This document shows positions 8,978 through 17,763 of a DNA stretch of 64,000 nt, in pieces. Made by a program: the position numbers and the translations under genes. The stretch lies in contig UEHQ01000017.1 in assembly GCA_900489925.1 (NCBI GenBank), positions 248,001-312,000 on the forward strand, written 5' to 3'. Below the pieces are notes generated by a model, which worked only from the letters and a program-made list of their open reading frames with translations, did not search any database and was not told where the DNA came from. Numbering within the stretch: the stretch's first letter is position 1; each line of letters opens with the position of its first letter. Source of the stretch: Hyphomicrobiales bacterium. Its GTDB lineage: Bacteria > Pseudomonadota > Alphaproteobacteria > Rhizobiales > Rhizobiaceae.

Positions 8978-10927
8978 TTAGTGCTTCGACCGCATTCGAA
9001 GTATGACAGCATCCAGGCCCGGTATTTCGATCCCCTTCCGCCCGTCGATGCGTTCGTCGTCCTTGCAGATGTCCGTGACTTCCCATTCGCCGGACACTGA
9101 AAACTCGACCCGTCGAGCTTCGCGGCTATGATTGATCATGACGACGAACCGAAGTTCGGGTGAAAATTCGTGCTCGGTCACGGCAATGGCTGGATCGGCA
9201 ACCTCTATCAGGCGCGATTTTCCGTTTGCCTTCGAGAACTGCGCATAGAGGCGCCAATAGGGATTGTCCTCGCCAAGCAAGGTTGCGGCAAATTCGACCT
9301 CGACTGGAAAGGCCAAAGCGTAAACACTGCCCTTGCCGAGACGATTGAGCCAGAAGACAGGATGGCCAGTATCGTCCCTCGTTGCAATGGCTTCGCCTGA
9401 CGTCAATTTCACCCGTGTCTCGCCGGCGGCAAGGATGTCGATCTGATGACCGCCATCCAGGATCGTTGCCGACACCGCCATCGGTGATTTTGATCGCGAT
9501 ACTATCTCGGCACCAAATGTTTTCACGAAATGCGGCACGATGCCGTCCTTGAAGGACACGTAAAGCGTCGCTCCTTCCATGGCCCGCCGCAGCAGTTCCA
9601 GCCATACCCGTTTCGGTATGCAGTTCGGACCAGTCAACGAAGGCAGGATGTAGATATCAGCTTCGGGGATCACTTGATGAACGTGACAATAGGCGAGCTG
9701 CAGCTTTGCTTGCTTGGCAAGGATGAATGATCCGTAGGCGGCGGCCCAATCGTCCTGATTATCCGACAGGATGCAGACCGCATCGATCGCCGGGGCAGGC
9801 AGCATGCCGTTTGGAACACGCTCCATCACCTGCTGGAATTTTGCGAACTCTTCCAAAACGGGTTTCGCGGTGTGGTCGGCCTTCACCAATCCGAGCTCGG
9901 TTTCCACTGCAAACCAGTCATACGGAGCATGATCGAGACCAGTCTGATCATAGGCGCACCACCATCCAAAGGCTCGGCAATCGTTGGCCCACAGAGACCA
10001 CATGTTGACCCGAGCGAACTTCGCCGAAACTTCATCGCTCGCGATCATCGGACCCATTGTCCCGACTTCCTCGACGATACAGGGCTTGCCGCTGATATCG
10101 CGATAGAGGCTGGTTTCTGCCGTCGCGTGGAACGTCGTCCTGAAGTCATCGACATGGCCGAGTTCAGCGTGGCGAACCCAATACGGATATGGATGCGTCG
10201 TCAGGATATCAGTCAACTCGCCCTGATCTTCGATAAGCCACGGGTTCTTGTGGCCTTTCAACCGCGAAGAAAGGGTATGCATGCCGGAGACGACCGAGCG
10301 CGACGGATCGGCACGCTTGATGGCACTCGAAATGGCCGCGGTCCACGTATAGGCGACGTCCGGATTGTCTGCGACGCCCATGCAATTGCATTCGTTTCCG
10401 AGATCCCATGCGGCGATCGAGCCCTCGTCCTTCAGAGCACTCACGAATTCCCGGACAAATCGTATCTGCCAGGCAATGCTCCTCGCGTCGCTGATGGGAT
10501 CCATGCCCTCGAGCGCCGGCGGAACAAACAGGCGGCCGCTCATCCATCCCGTGATCAGGCCGACAACCAGTTTGAGATCGTGCTTCTCAGCGAGAGCGCA
10601 CATTTCCCGAAACCGGCCGACCATTGTCGAGGACAGTCCGGCTTGGCCGAGGGCATCGGCTCCGAGAGGCTCTTCGCCTAGCCGATATTCGTAGGGGGCG
10701 GCGGAGTGTGTTCGCAGCAGCTTGATCGGCTGAAAGTCGGGCCACAGCGGGAAGACACGCAACCAGCGGACCCCATGCTTAGCCAGAGAAGCCATGTCGG
10801 CATCGACGACGGACGGCTGCCAATCCTGCCACATGTTCGTTCCCGCATGGGATGCCCAGTAGTTGCATCCGAGTGCCAAGCCTCCCTGAGGAAAAAGCCC
10901 CATTGCATCATTCGCCAAATCGACCAA
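8978..10927 (-). CDS. Glycoside hydrolase, clan GH-A (cellulase/mannanase-like, COG3934-type)
   Basis: This enzyme of about 649 residues has a (beta/alpha)8 clan-A glycosidase domain. The acid/base glutamate is probably E179 in AWDLGNE, and the nucleophile is probably E287 in PCIVEEVG. The aromatic-rich ITGWMSGR and HPYPYW segments fit subsite residues. The last 250 or so residues look like a class-1-glutamine-amidotransferase-like plus beta-rich region, as in bacterial beta-galactosidase/mannosidase relatives. No signal peptide is visible, so it may act on imported oligosaccharides. A TTG at 10927 follows GGAGGT with 6-nt spacing; an ATG at 10903 is the alternative. It stands opposite a LacI gene that probably controls it. 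The specific sugar is unknown. Confidence 0.78.
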   Translation of the reverse strand: MVDLANDAMGLFPQGGLALGCNYWASHAGTNMWQDWQPSVVDADMASLAKHGVRWLRVFPLWPDFQPIKLLRTHSAAPYEYRLGEEPLGADALGQAGLSSTMVGRFREMCALAEKHDLKLVVGLITGWMSGRLFVPPALEGMDPISDARSIAWQIRFVREFVSALKDEGSIAAWDLGNECNCMGVADNPDVAYTWTAAISSAIKRADPSRSVVSGMHTLSSRLKGHKNPWLIEDQGELTDILTTHPYPYWVRHAELGHVDDFRTTFHATAETSLYRDISGKPCIVEEVGTMGPMIASDEVSAKFARVNMWSLWANDCRAFGWWCAYDQTGLDHAPYDWFAVETELGLVKADHTAKPVLEEFAKFQQVMERVPNGMLPAPAIDAVCILSDNQDDWAAAYGSFILAKQAKLQLAYCHVHQVIPEADIYILPSLTGPNCIPKRVWLELLRRAMEGATLYVSFKDGIVPHFVKTFGAEIVSRSKSPMAVSATILDGGHQIDILAAGETRVKLTSGEAIATRDDTGHPVFWLNRLGKGSVYALAFPVEVEFAATLLGEDNPYWRLYAQFSKANGKSRLIEVADPAIAVTEHEFSPELRFVVMINHSREARRVEFSVSGEWEVTDICKDDERIDGRKGIEIPGLDAVILRMRSKH

Positions 10928-11065
10928 AGCACACCTCCGAAATCGATTACGGAGCGCCAATACACGAAATGATCCAGTCCTACAAGTGGCTCGAAATCAG
11001 ATATGTTTGACACTATCGGCCGAGAGAACTAAGGGTGATTTTCTATATCGTTTTCGGAGAATTCC

Positions 11066-12094
11066 ATGAGCGGCAATCGTGGTCGCGTTGATCGCCAGCC
11101 CAAACCGACGCTCAAGACGATCGCGCAGCTTACTGGGCTTGCTCCAGCGACCGTCTCCCGTGCCCTCAACGACGCCGACGATATTAGCGCATCGACGAAA
11201 GAACGCGTGAGACTCGCGGCACGCCAGATAGGCTATCGCCCCGACCGCGCAGGGTTCAGACTTCGTACCGGCAAGTCACGCGTGATCGCCTTGGTGCTGA
11301 ACATGGAAGATGAGATCCTTGGCATTGCCGGGCCGCTTATCAACGGCGTCGCCGAGGTGCTCTCTCGTTCAGGTTATGGCATGGTGGTGGTGCCGGATAG
11401 CCCGCATGAGGACCCGTTGAAGGCGGTCGGAGAGGTTCTCGACAGCGGCATGGCCGATGGGCTGATCATTACCCGTACCCAACCGATGGATCAGCGCGTT
11501 ATTTTTCTGACGAACGAAGAGTTTCCTTTCGTCACGTTCGGCCGGACGCAGCTGCGAACAGTCCACGCCTCCGTGGATTTTGACAATGAGACCTTCGCTT
11601 ATGAGAGCGTTCGACGGCTTGCGGACAAGGGGCGGCGAAATCTCGCGCTTCTGGCGCCACCGTCGCATCTCATGTTCTGCAAGCATATGTCGGACGGATT
11701 CCGTCGAGGCGTCCGTGACTTCGGATACGTGGAAGTACCTTTTGGCAACGTCGATCTCGACAGCCCCCTGGAGGATATTTTCAAGGAGGGGACGCGCTGG
11801 CCATTCGAGAGCGGTTCGGTTGACGGCTTTGTCGCCGGCAGCGCAAGCACTGGCGTCGCTCTCCTTGCCGGCCTTGAAAGCGTCGGCGCCCGCATCAAAA
11901 TCGATTTTGACATGGTTGCGAAAGAGCCGACGCGTTTCACCGAGTGGATCAGGCCTGAGATTATCGCCATAAACGAGGATATTCGTGGGGCCGGAAACGA
12001 ATTGGCTCGCACCATCATCTCTGCTGCCAACGGCACTGAACTGACGAACCTTCAGTCGCTCATTGCTCCGAAATTTCGTGACACGTCGGCTTAA
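11066..12094 (+). CDS. LacI family transcriptional regulator
   Basis: A 342-residue LacI-type regulator. The helix-turn-helix is at about residues 16-36 (TIAQLTGLAPATVSRAL), the hinge follows, and a sugar-binding core starts near residue 70 (VIALVLNMEDE). The ATG follows TCGGAGAATTCC, a good ribosome site. It is divergent from the glycoside hydrolase gene with 138 bp between starts, so control of that gene and of itself is likely. No clear palindromic operator was found in the gap; AATCGATT near 10940 is only 8 bp. It is convergent with the FAH-family gene. Confidence 0.88.
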   Translation: MSGNRGRVDRQPKPTLKTIAQLTGLAPATVSRALNDADDISASTKERVRLAARQIGYRPDRAGFRLRTGKSRVIALVLNMEDEILGIAGPLINGVAEVLSRSGYGMVVVPDSPHEDPLKAVGEVLDSGMADGLIITRTQPMDQRVIFLTNEEFPFVTFGRTQLRTVHASVDFDNETFAYESVRRLADKGRRNLALLAPPSHLMFCKHMSDGFRRGVRDFGYVEVPFGNVDLDSPLEDIFKEGTRWPFESGSVDGFVAGSASTGVALLAGLESVGARIKIDFDMVAKEPTRFTEWIRPEIIAINEDIRGAGNELARTIISAANGTELTNLQSLIAPKFRDTSA

Positions 12095-12197
12095 TCTGAC
12101 ACCTTGGCTCCGGCCAATCCCTCTCGCCGAAGCCTAGTCTATGTGGGCGACTACGCGGTCCGTGCCACCATCGGCGTTGGCCAAGGATTGCCCTACC

Positions 12198-13343
12198 CTA
12201 GTCAAGCAGGCCGCGCAAAGCAAGCTTGCGCATGAGCGCGGCGGTCCCGAAGGTCCAGGGCGGGCATTCGGTCGACAAGGCCACCGTATTGATCAGGCTC
12301 CCCAATTCGGCATTCGAAATCGTTACCATGTCACCGATCTTGTGTGTAAAGCCCTGGCCGGGCGTATCGCGGTCCTCGACCGGCGCAAAAAGTGTCCCCA
12401 TGAACAGCATGAGGCCATCGGGATATTGATGGTGTCGGCCGATCGTCTGAGCGACGAGATCGAGCGGATCGCGGCTGATCTCCTTCATCGAGCTGCTGCC
12501 GTTGAGGACGAAGCCGTCCCTGCCCTCAATCCGTAGCTCCAGTTCGGCATTGCGCACGTCATCGATCGAGTAAGTCTCGTCAAACAGGCGAATGAACGGC
12601 CCGATGGAGCAAGAGGCGTTGTTGTCCTTTGCCTTGCCGAGAAGAAGCGCCGAACGCCCCTCGACATCGCGCAGGTTGACATCGTTACCGAGTGTCGCTC
12701 CCTTCACGCGCGCCCGGCTGTCGACAGCCAGCACGATCTCGGGCTCGGGATTGTTCCAGCTCGACACCGGATGAAGCCCAACGGACGCTCCCCAGCCAAC
12801 GGAGGACAGCACCTGCGCCTTGGTGAAGACCTCCGCGTCCGGTCCGATGCCCACTTCCAGATACTGCGACCAGAGGCCGAGCTCGATCAATGCCTCCTTG
12901 ACCTTTGCAGCTTCCTCCGATCCGGCAAGCAGGTCGCGCAAGCTATCCCCGATAACCGCTGTCACACGTTCGCGTATTGAGCGCGCCATGTCGGGGTTTC
13001 CGGCAGCCCTTTCTTCGATGACCCGCTCGAGCATCGAGCGCGCGAAGGTGACACCACACGCCTTCACCGCCTGCAGGTCGCAGGGTGCGAGCATCGAATA
13101 TGGGGCATGGTCGGGCAGATCCGGATCCATGATCGCTCCCAGCGGCGCGACAATTTCGCCGGGTTGCGCGCGAACGAACGAGACCGGATCGTCTTTCTCC
13201 AGCAGGTCGCGCATCGTCGGCACCTCGGCACAGGTGATGTCGAACACCATTCCATCGCGGACGACGACCACGGACGGACCGCCAAGCTCGGAGCGGAATA
13301 TCCGGCCTACGAACGTGCCGCGGGCGAACGAATTCAGTGCCAT
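12198..13343 (-). CDS. Fumarylacetoacetate hydrolase family protein of the sugar oxidation pathway
   Basis: This 381-residue cytosolic enzyme has the C-terminal FAH fold. The metal site is visible: E200 and E202 in NPEPEIV and D221 in LGNDVNLRD; LGKAKDNN with SCSIGP (235-249) corresponds to the conserved active-site lid region. In non-phosphorylative pentose and deoxyhexose routes FAH members act as 2-keto-3-deoxy-sugar-acid dehydratases or as hydrolases of 2,4-diketo acids (family knowledge). It is the last gene of the operon, and its ATG at 13343 overlaps the mutarotase gene by 10 bp. The 40 open codons upstream belong to the overlap, not to this protein. Which of the two reactions it catalyses is not decided here. 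Confidence 0.85.
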   Translation of the reverse strand: MALNSFARGTFVGRIFRSELGGPSVVVVRDGMVFDITCAEVPTMRDLLEKDDPVSFVRAQPGEIVAPLGAIMDPDLPDHAPYSMLAPCDLQAVKACGVTFARSMLERVIEERAAGNPDMARSIRERVTAVIGDSLRDLLAGSEEAAKVKEALIELGLWSQYLEVGIGPDAEVFTKAQVLSSVGWGASVGLHPVSSWNNPEPEIVLAVDSRARVKGATLGNDVNLRDVEGRSALLLGKAKDNNASCSIGPFIRLFDETYSIDDVRNAELELRIEGRDGFVLNGSSSMKEISRDPLDLVAQTIGRHHQYPDGLMLFMGTLFAPVEDRDTPGQGFTHKIGDMVTISNAELGSLINTVALSTECPPWTFGTAALMRKLALRGLLD

Positions 13344-14230
13344 GAAGAACTCCAGTCCAAAGTCATCGAACTTCTGAGGGTTTCGCCGGGCTGAAGAATC
13401 GCCAGCCCCGGCATACCGGGAAGATTGTACGCATCCACTGGGTGGGAGACGGGCTCGAAGCAAAAGAAATCCGCATCCGGCCCGGGCGAATAGAGGACAG
13501 CCACGTCGAGATTGTCAGATGCGCTCAAGCGGAAGGAAACGGCACCAGGGCCTTGCTCGACGTCGCAGGAGCCGAGCCAAGTAGTGAACGCGTTGTTGAT
13601 CCAGCTGCTTGGCAAAGCGGTCGGAGTCGAAAAATTCCAACGACCTTCGGCATCGATATCGACCAGTTCCAGCGGCAGATGTTTTTCATTCTCCAACCAG
13701 ACTTTGTCCGCTGAAAAGCGAACCCGTGTCTGTGGGCTTCGTGGAAACCACGGATGAAACCCGATGCCAAAGGGCAAGGCTGTTGGTGATGCCGACATCA
13801 CCTCCAGATGCACAACCAGCCGGCTTTGCGACAAGATCAGGGTCTGCTTTGCATCGTACAGGAACGGACCGATATTGCCGTGGGGACAATGCAGCGTGAT
13901 CGTCGATGCATCCCGCCCCGAGATCAGCCACTCCCGCATGAACGCATCTCCGTGAATCGGAAGCTCTTGACCCTCCAGATTGGGATCGATGCGGTGGAAG
14001 TGCTCGCCGAATACAAAACCTCCCTGTGATATCCGGTTGGAAAAGGGAAGCAGAACATTACAGCCCAGAGCGAAGGGACCATCAGTGATCCGCCCGCTCC
14101 ACGGCCGCAAGAGAGGCCGATACCTGCCTTCGGCGTCACGAACGTCAAGCCGCGCCAGACCGCCGCCCAGGCTGGGAACAACGGCGACGCGGGCTCCGTC
14201 GTTCTCCAGAACGATCTCCTGCGAATGCAA
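13334..14230 (-). CDS. Aldose 1-epimerase (mutarotase) family protein
   Basis: This 298-residue galactose-mutarotase-like beta-sandwich enzyme interconverts alpha and beta anomers of the imported sugar, supplying the dehydrogenase. Expected active-site residues are present: H93 in PIHG, H159 in GFHPWF and the general base E259 in FCFEP. The start is a TTG placed directly after the stop of the SDR gene, with GGAGG 7 nt upstream lying inside the end of that gene. It is embedded between the SDR dehydrogenase and the FAH-family gene, with a 10-bp overlap to the latter. Confidence 0.87.
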   Translation of the reverse strand: MHSQEIVLENDGARVAVVPSLGGGLARLDVRDAEGRYRPLLRPWSGRITDGPFALGCNVLLPFSNRISQGGFVFGEHFHRIDPNLEGQELPIHGDAFMREWLISGRDASTITLHCPHGNIGPFLYDAKQTLILSQSRLVVHLEVMSASPTALPFGIGFHPWFPRSPQTRVRFSADKVWLENEKHLPLELVDIDAEGRWNFSTPTALPSSWINNAFTTWLGSCDVEQGPGAVSFRLSASDNLDVAVLYSPGPDADFFCFEPVSHPVDAYNLPGMPGLAILQPGETLRSSMTLDWSSSWH

Positions 14231-14974
14231 TTACCAGCCTCCGTCGATGGCAAAATTCTGGCCCGAGATCATATCGGACGCCGGCGACACGAGAAAGAGA
14301 ACGAGGCTCGCGACATGGTCGGGCTCGATCCGCTTCTTCAGGCACTGACGATCCAGAACCCAGTCGCTGTATTGCTGCAGCCGATCCCCGAACACACGCT
14401 CCTCGGCTTCTGAAACCACTGCGCCTGGCGAGACCGCATTGACGTTGATGCCGTGCGGACCGAGTTCACGCGCAAGCCCCTTGGTCAGACCGAGCATCGC
14501 GCCTTTTGACGCGACATAAGGCACATAACCGTCCCACTGCCCGTTCATGGTGATTGACGTGAAATTGACGATCTTTCCGCTTCGCTTCGGTTTCATGAAC
14601 GGTGCGACGGCCCGCACCATTGCGAAGGCGGCGGATGAATTGACCCGAATCTGATCCTCATACTCCTCAAGGCTGAACGCCTCGAACGGCCTGTTGATGA
14701 TCAGGGCGGCATTGTTGATGAGGATGTCGATGCCACCTGAAGCTGTCGCTTCCTCGCTGACAATTTCCTCCGTGGCCTGCAGCTGGTTGAGATCGCAACC
14801 GAGGAACCGAACGCCGGCTCCAAGTGCTGCCGATTTTTGCCCGCCGTCTTCGATGTCTGGCCGATCCAGAACGATCACGGAGGCGCCTTCGGCGTGAAGC
14901 CGGAGCACCTGAGCCCTTCCCAGAGTTCCGAGGCCCCCAGTTATTAAGGCCGTTTTTCCTTCTAGCATTCCCAT
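14231..14974 (-). CDS. SDR family oxidoreductase, probable aldose/sugar dehydrogenase
   Basis: A classical short-chain dehydrogenase of 247 residues. The nucleotide-binding TGGLGTLG is at 12-19, NNAA at 87-90, and the catalytic Y153-x3-K157 follows S140 in NFTS. D37 after strand beta-2 (VLDRPD) favours NAD over NADP. Among mutarotase, lactonase and sugar-acid dehydratase genes, the natural role is oxidation of an aldose to its lactone. The ATG at 14974 follows GAGGAAACGCC; an internal ATG two codons later is possible. The open frame upstream overlaps the ABC ATPase gene and is not used. Confidence 0.87.
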   Translation of the reverse strand: MGMLEGKTALITGGLGTLGRAQVLRLHAEGASVIVLDRPDIEDGGQKSAALGAGVRFLGCDLNQLQATEEIVSEEATASGGIDILINNAALIINRPFEAFSLEEYEDQIRVNSSAAFAMVRAVAPFMKPKRSGKIVNFTSITMNGQWDGYVPYVASKGAMLGLTKGLARELGPHGINVNAVSPGAVVSEAEERVFGDRLQQYSDWVLDRQCLKKRIEPDHVASLVLFLVSPASDMISGQNFAIDGGW

Positions 14975-14984
14975 TGGCGTTTCC

Positions 14985-15716
14985 TCAGAGCACCGACTGA
15001 ACTTCTTCGATCGTCGTGTCGCCGATCCGCTTGTCGAGCACGACCTGGCCACGAGCCATGGCGACAACCCGATCACAGCATTCGAAGACATGGTGCATGT
15101 TGTGACTGATGAAGATGCCGGTGACGTTCTGCTCTTTCAGGGAACGAACGAAACCGATGACTTTGTTGGTTTCCTTGACCGAAAGGTGATTGGTCGGCTC
15201 ATCAAGGATCATCACCTTCGACTTGAAATGCATGGCGCGCGCGATGGCGACGCCCTGCCGCTGTCCGCCCGAAAGCTCGCCGACAAGTGCGTCCGGCGAT
15301 CTCAGATGCAGATCCACATTGCTGATTGCCCTCACGCTTTCCTCACGCATCTTGCGCATGTCCATGACGCCGACGCCTGCAATCGAAAACCGCATCGGCT
15401 CGCGGCCGATGAAGAGGTTGCGCGCGATCGACATGGTCGGGACCATCGAATTGTATTGATAGATGGTTTCGATGCCGAGCCGCATTGAATCGCGGGGGCC
15501 GGAAATGGCGACCTTCTTGCCCTCCACAAAGATCTCGCCTTCGTCCTGTCGCTGAACGCCTGACAGGATATTGATCAGGGTGGACTTTCCGGCACCGTTG
15601 TCGCCGATCAGTCCGACAGCTTCGTTCCTGGCGAAATCGATCGAAACACCTTTGACGGCATGAACACCGGAGTACCACTTGTGCAGGTTCTTAACCGAAA
15701 CGATGGGTTCGTTCAT
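14985..15716 (-). CDS. CUT2 sugar ABC transporter ATP-binding protein, single-domain (FrcA-like)
   Basis: This 243-residue ATPase has one nucleotide-binding domain, unlike the two-domain RbsA/AraG proteins, and resembles the single-domain type such as FrcA of Sinorhizobium. Walker A GDNGAGKST is at 38-46, LSGGQ at 148-152, Walker B VMILDEP at 168-174, and the H-loop histidine H205 is in FISHNMHHV. A functional transporter would use a homodimer. It lies 3 bp downstream of the permease gene and 10 bp upstream of the SDR gene in the same operon. Confidence 0.92.
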   Translation of the reverse strand: MNEPIVSVKNLHKWYSGVHAVKGVSIDFARNEAVGLIGDNGAGKSTLINILSGVQRQDEGEIFVEGKKVAISGPRDSMRLGIETIYQYNSMVPTMSIARNLFIGREPMRFSIAGVGVMDMRKMREESVRAISNVDLHLRSPDALVGELSGGQRQGVAIARAMHFKSKVMILDEPTNHLSVKETNKVIGFVRSLKEQNVTGIFISHNMHHVFECCDRVVAMARGQVVLDKRIGDTTIEEVQSVL

Positions 15717-15719
15717 GGC

Positions 15720-16697
15720 TTACACCTCCACCTTGATCGCCTTGGCGCGTTTGCGCAGCCAGGAATTTGCAATAACCGCGAAGATCGTCAGCGATCCGAT
15801 AGCGAACTTGAACCAGTTGGCGTCGACCTGGCTCAGGATCAGGCCATTGTCGATGACGCGGATCAGCGCCACACCGATGATGCCCCCAAGAACAGCGCCG
15901 ATACCGCCTGTGAGTGCAGTTCCACCAATGACGGCAGCCGCGACGGCCTGCAATTCCATGCCTTCGCCGATCGATGGCAGCGGAGAACCGAGGCGTAAGA
16001 CCTGAATCAACCCGGCAAATCCACTCAGTACCGAGCAAAGGATGAAGCAGGCGATTTTGACGCGGGCCGTGGGGATGCCCATCGCATTTGCGGCAGGAAG
16101 GAAGCCACCGGTTGCGCGCACCCAATTGCCGAAATTCGTTCGGCTGAGTAGCAGGGACACCAGGATGGCGACAACGACGAACCAGATAAAGGACATGCGG
16201 AAAAGCTCGCCCGGCCCAACGAAACTGGTAAACAGCCACGTCGGCAGGTCAGGTGACAGCAACGGCGGGAACCCGCCGGAGACCACGACCGTCAGCGAAC
16301 GCGCCACGAACATCATCCCGAGCGTTGTGATGAAGCTTGGGATGGCGAACTGGATCGTCAGGAAACCGTTTAGGAAGCCGATCGCAACGCACACCAGCAA
16401 CCCTGCCACCAGCGCCACGGGAAAGGAGACATCATGAGTCATCAGGACCGCGATCGTCATCGGCATCAACGCGAACACCGCACCGACGGAGAGATCGAAC
16501 TCGCCGCATATCATCAAGACCGTCACGCCGATGGCTACCAGGGCCATCTCGGGCAGGATTCCGAACACGCCCCTCAGATTGCCGGCGGTAAGGAATATCC
16601 CTCCTGACCGGCTCTGGAACAGGACGATCAGAACGACCAGGAGAAGGAGAGCGGCTAGCTCCGGCTTCTCCATGTAAATCTTCAGAAGTCTTTTCAT
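15720..16697 (-). CDS. CUT2 sugar ABC transporter permease (RbsC/FrcC type)
   Basis: This inner-membrane permease has 325 residues and about eight to ten hydrophobic helices. The family signature FDLSVGAVFALMPM is near residues 67-80, and the loop GMELQAVAAAVIGGTALTGG (about 245-265) is typical of RbsC-like proteins. CUT2 permeases act as homodimers, so no second permease is expected. The ATG follows GGAGATTGCTTA. It is encoded between the binding protein and the ATPase. Confidence 0.93.
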   Translation of the reverse strand: MKRLLKIYMEKPELAALLLLVVLIVLFQSRSGGIFLTAGNLRGVFGILPEMALVAIGVTVLMICGEFDLSVGAVFALMPMTIAVLMTHDVSFPVALVAGLLVCVAIGFLNGFLTIQFAIPSFITTLGMMFVARSLTVVVSGGFPPLLSPDLPTWLFTSFVGPGELFRMSFIWFVVVAILVSLLLSRTNFGNWVRATGGFLPAANAMGIPTARVKIACFILCSVLSGFAGLIQVLRLGSPLPSIGEGMELQAVAAAVIGGTALTGGIGAVLGGIIGVALIRVIDNGLILSQVDANWFKFAIGSLTIFAVIANSWLRKRAKAIKVEV

Positions 16698-16751
16698 TAA
16701 GCAATCTCCAGAGTGGAAGGGGCTCTTGAGTGACCCCCTTCCTGCCGCGCC

Positions 16752-17729
16752 TTAGCGCAGGCCCTTAGCGGACAGATCCATGATCATGTCTGCATCCGCC
16801 GGACGCACGATGCCTTGACCCGTATCGATGTTCGACGGCGCGAGACCGAGCTTCTTGGCGAGGTAAACTTCCATGACAGGCATGAAACCTTGCATATACG
16901 GCTGTTGGTCGACCTCGGCCTGCACATAGCCGGCCTGCATCTGCTGGACCACTTCAGGAACGAGGTCGAAACCGCCGAGCAGAACCTTGCCGGGGGCAAT
17001 GCCGCGATCCTTCAGGACACGCGCCACCGACGCATGCCAGAAACCGGTGTCGAGATAGGCGGTGGTATCCGGGTGGGCGTTGAGATAGGCGCCGACACGG
17101 TCTGCCGTCACAGCAAGGTCGGTCCCGCTATCGATGCGTTCCCAGGAAATATCCCGCGTCGGGTTGGCGGCCTTGTATTCTTCAAGAAAGTCGATAACGC
17201 CCTGCCCGCGGGCCTCCGACCAGTTCTGTCCGGGCGCAGAGACGCCAACAAGAACCTTGACCGGCCCATCCTTCGGAAAACTCTCCGAGATCGCCTTGCC
17301 GAGCGAATGACCAGCCGGCCGGAAGCCCTGACCGACGAACGCCGCGCGCTTGTTGCCATCGGCCCCCTTGCTGTCATCAACGTTGACGCCAATGACAACG
17401 ACGCCGTCCTTGACCGCACGATCAATCACGTCGTCGAGCGCCTGGTCGTCGACGATCGAGGTCAATAGCGCGTCAGGTTTGCGCGCAAGTGCTGCTTCAA
17501 TATTCGACAGCTGTTGCTCGACGGATCCTTCGGTCTGAGTGAAGACCATCTGGCAGTTGGCGCCGATCTTCTCGCAGGCGTCGTCGAAGCCCTTCTTGAC
17601 CGCCTGCCAGAAGGTGTTCGACGCCGAAGAATGGTGCGCGAACACGATGTTCAGCGGCTCCGCCTGTGCGACGCTCGTGGTGGCCATGAGGGCAAGTCCC
17701 CATGCACCGCAGATAATGCTCTTTCTCAT
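16752..17729 (-). CDS. CUT2 sugar-binding periplasmic protein (RbsB/FrcB type)
   Basis: A 325-residue periplasmic binding protein of the ribose/fructose-binding type. The signal peptide is residues 1-23 (cleavage after AQA); the mature protein starts EPLNIVFAHHSS. Typical two-lobe features include VIGVNVDDSKG around residue 110 and VLLGGFDLVP around 245. Strong ribosome site GGGAGGAAAAGGC. It precedes the permease gene by 54 bp and determines the substrate of the operon, which I cannot name. A monosaccharide is expected from the family. Confidence 0.92.
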   Translation of the reverse strand: MRKSIICGAWGLALMATTSVAQAEPLNIVFAHHSSASNTFWQAVKKGFDDACEKIGANCQMVFTQTEGSVEQQLSNIEAALARKPDALLTSIVDDQALDDVIDRAVKDGVVVIGVNVDDSKGADGNKRAAFVGQGFRPAGHSLGKAISESFPKDGPVKVLVGVSAPGQNWSEARGQGVIDFLEEYKAANPTRDISWERIDSGTDLAVTADRVGAYLNAHPDTTAYLDTGFWHASVARVLKDRGIAPGKVLLGGFDLVPEVVQQMQAGYVQAEVDQQPYMQGFMPVMEVYLAKKLGLAPSNIDTGQGIVRPADADMIMDLSAKGLR

Positions 17730-17763
17730 GCCTTTTCCTCCCAGGTTTACTTCAGTTCCAAAG

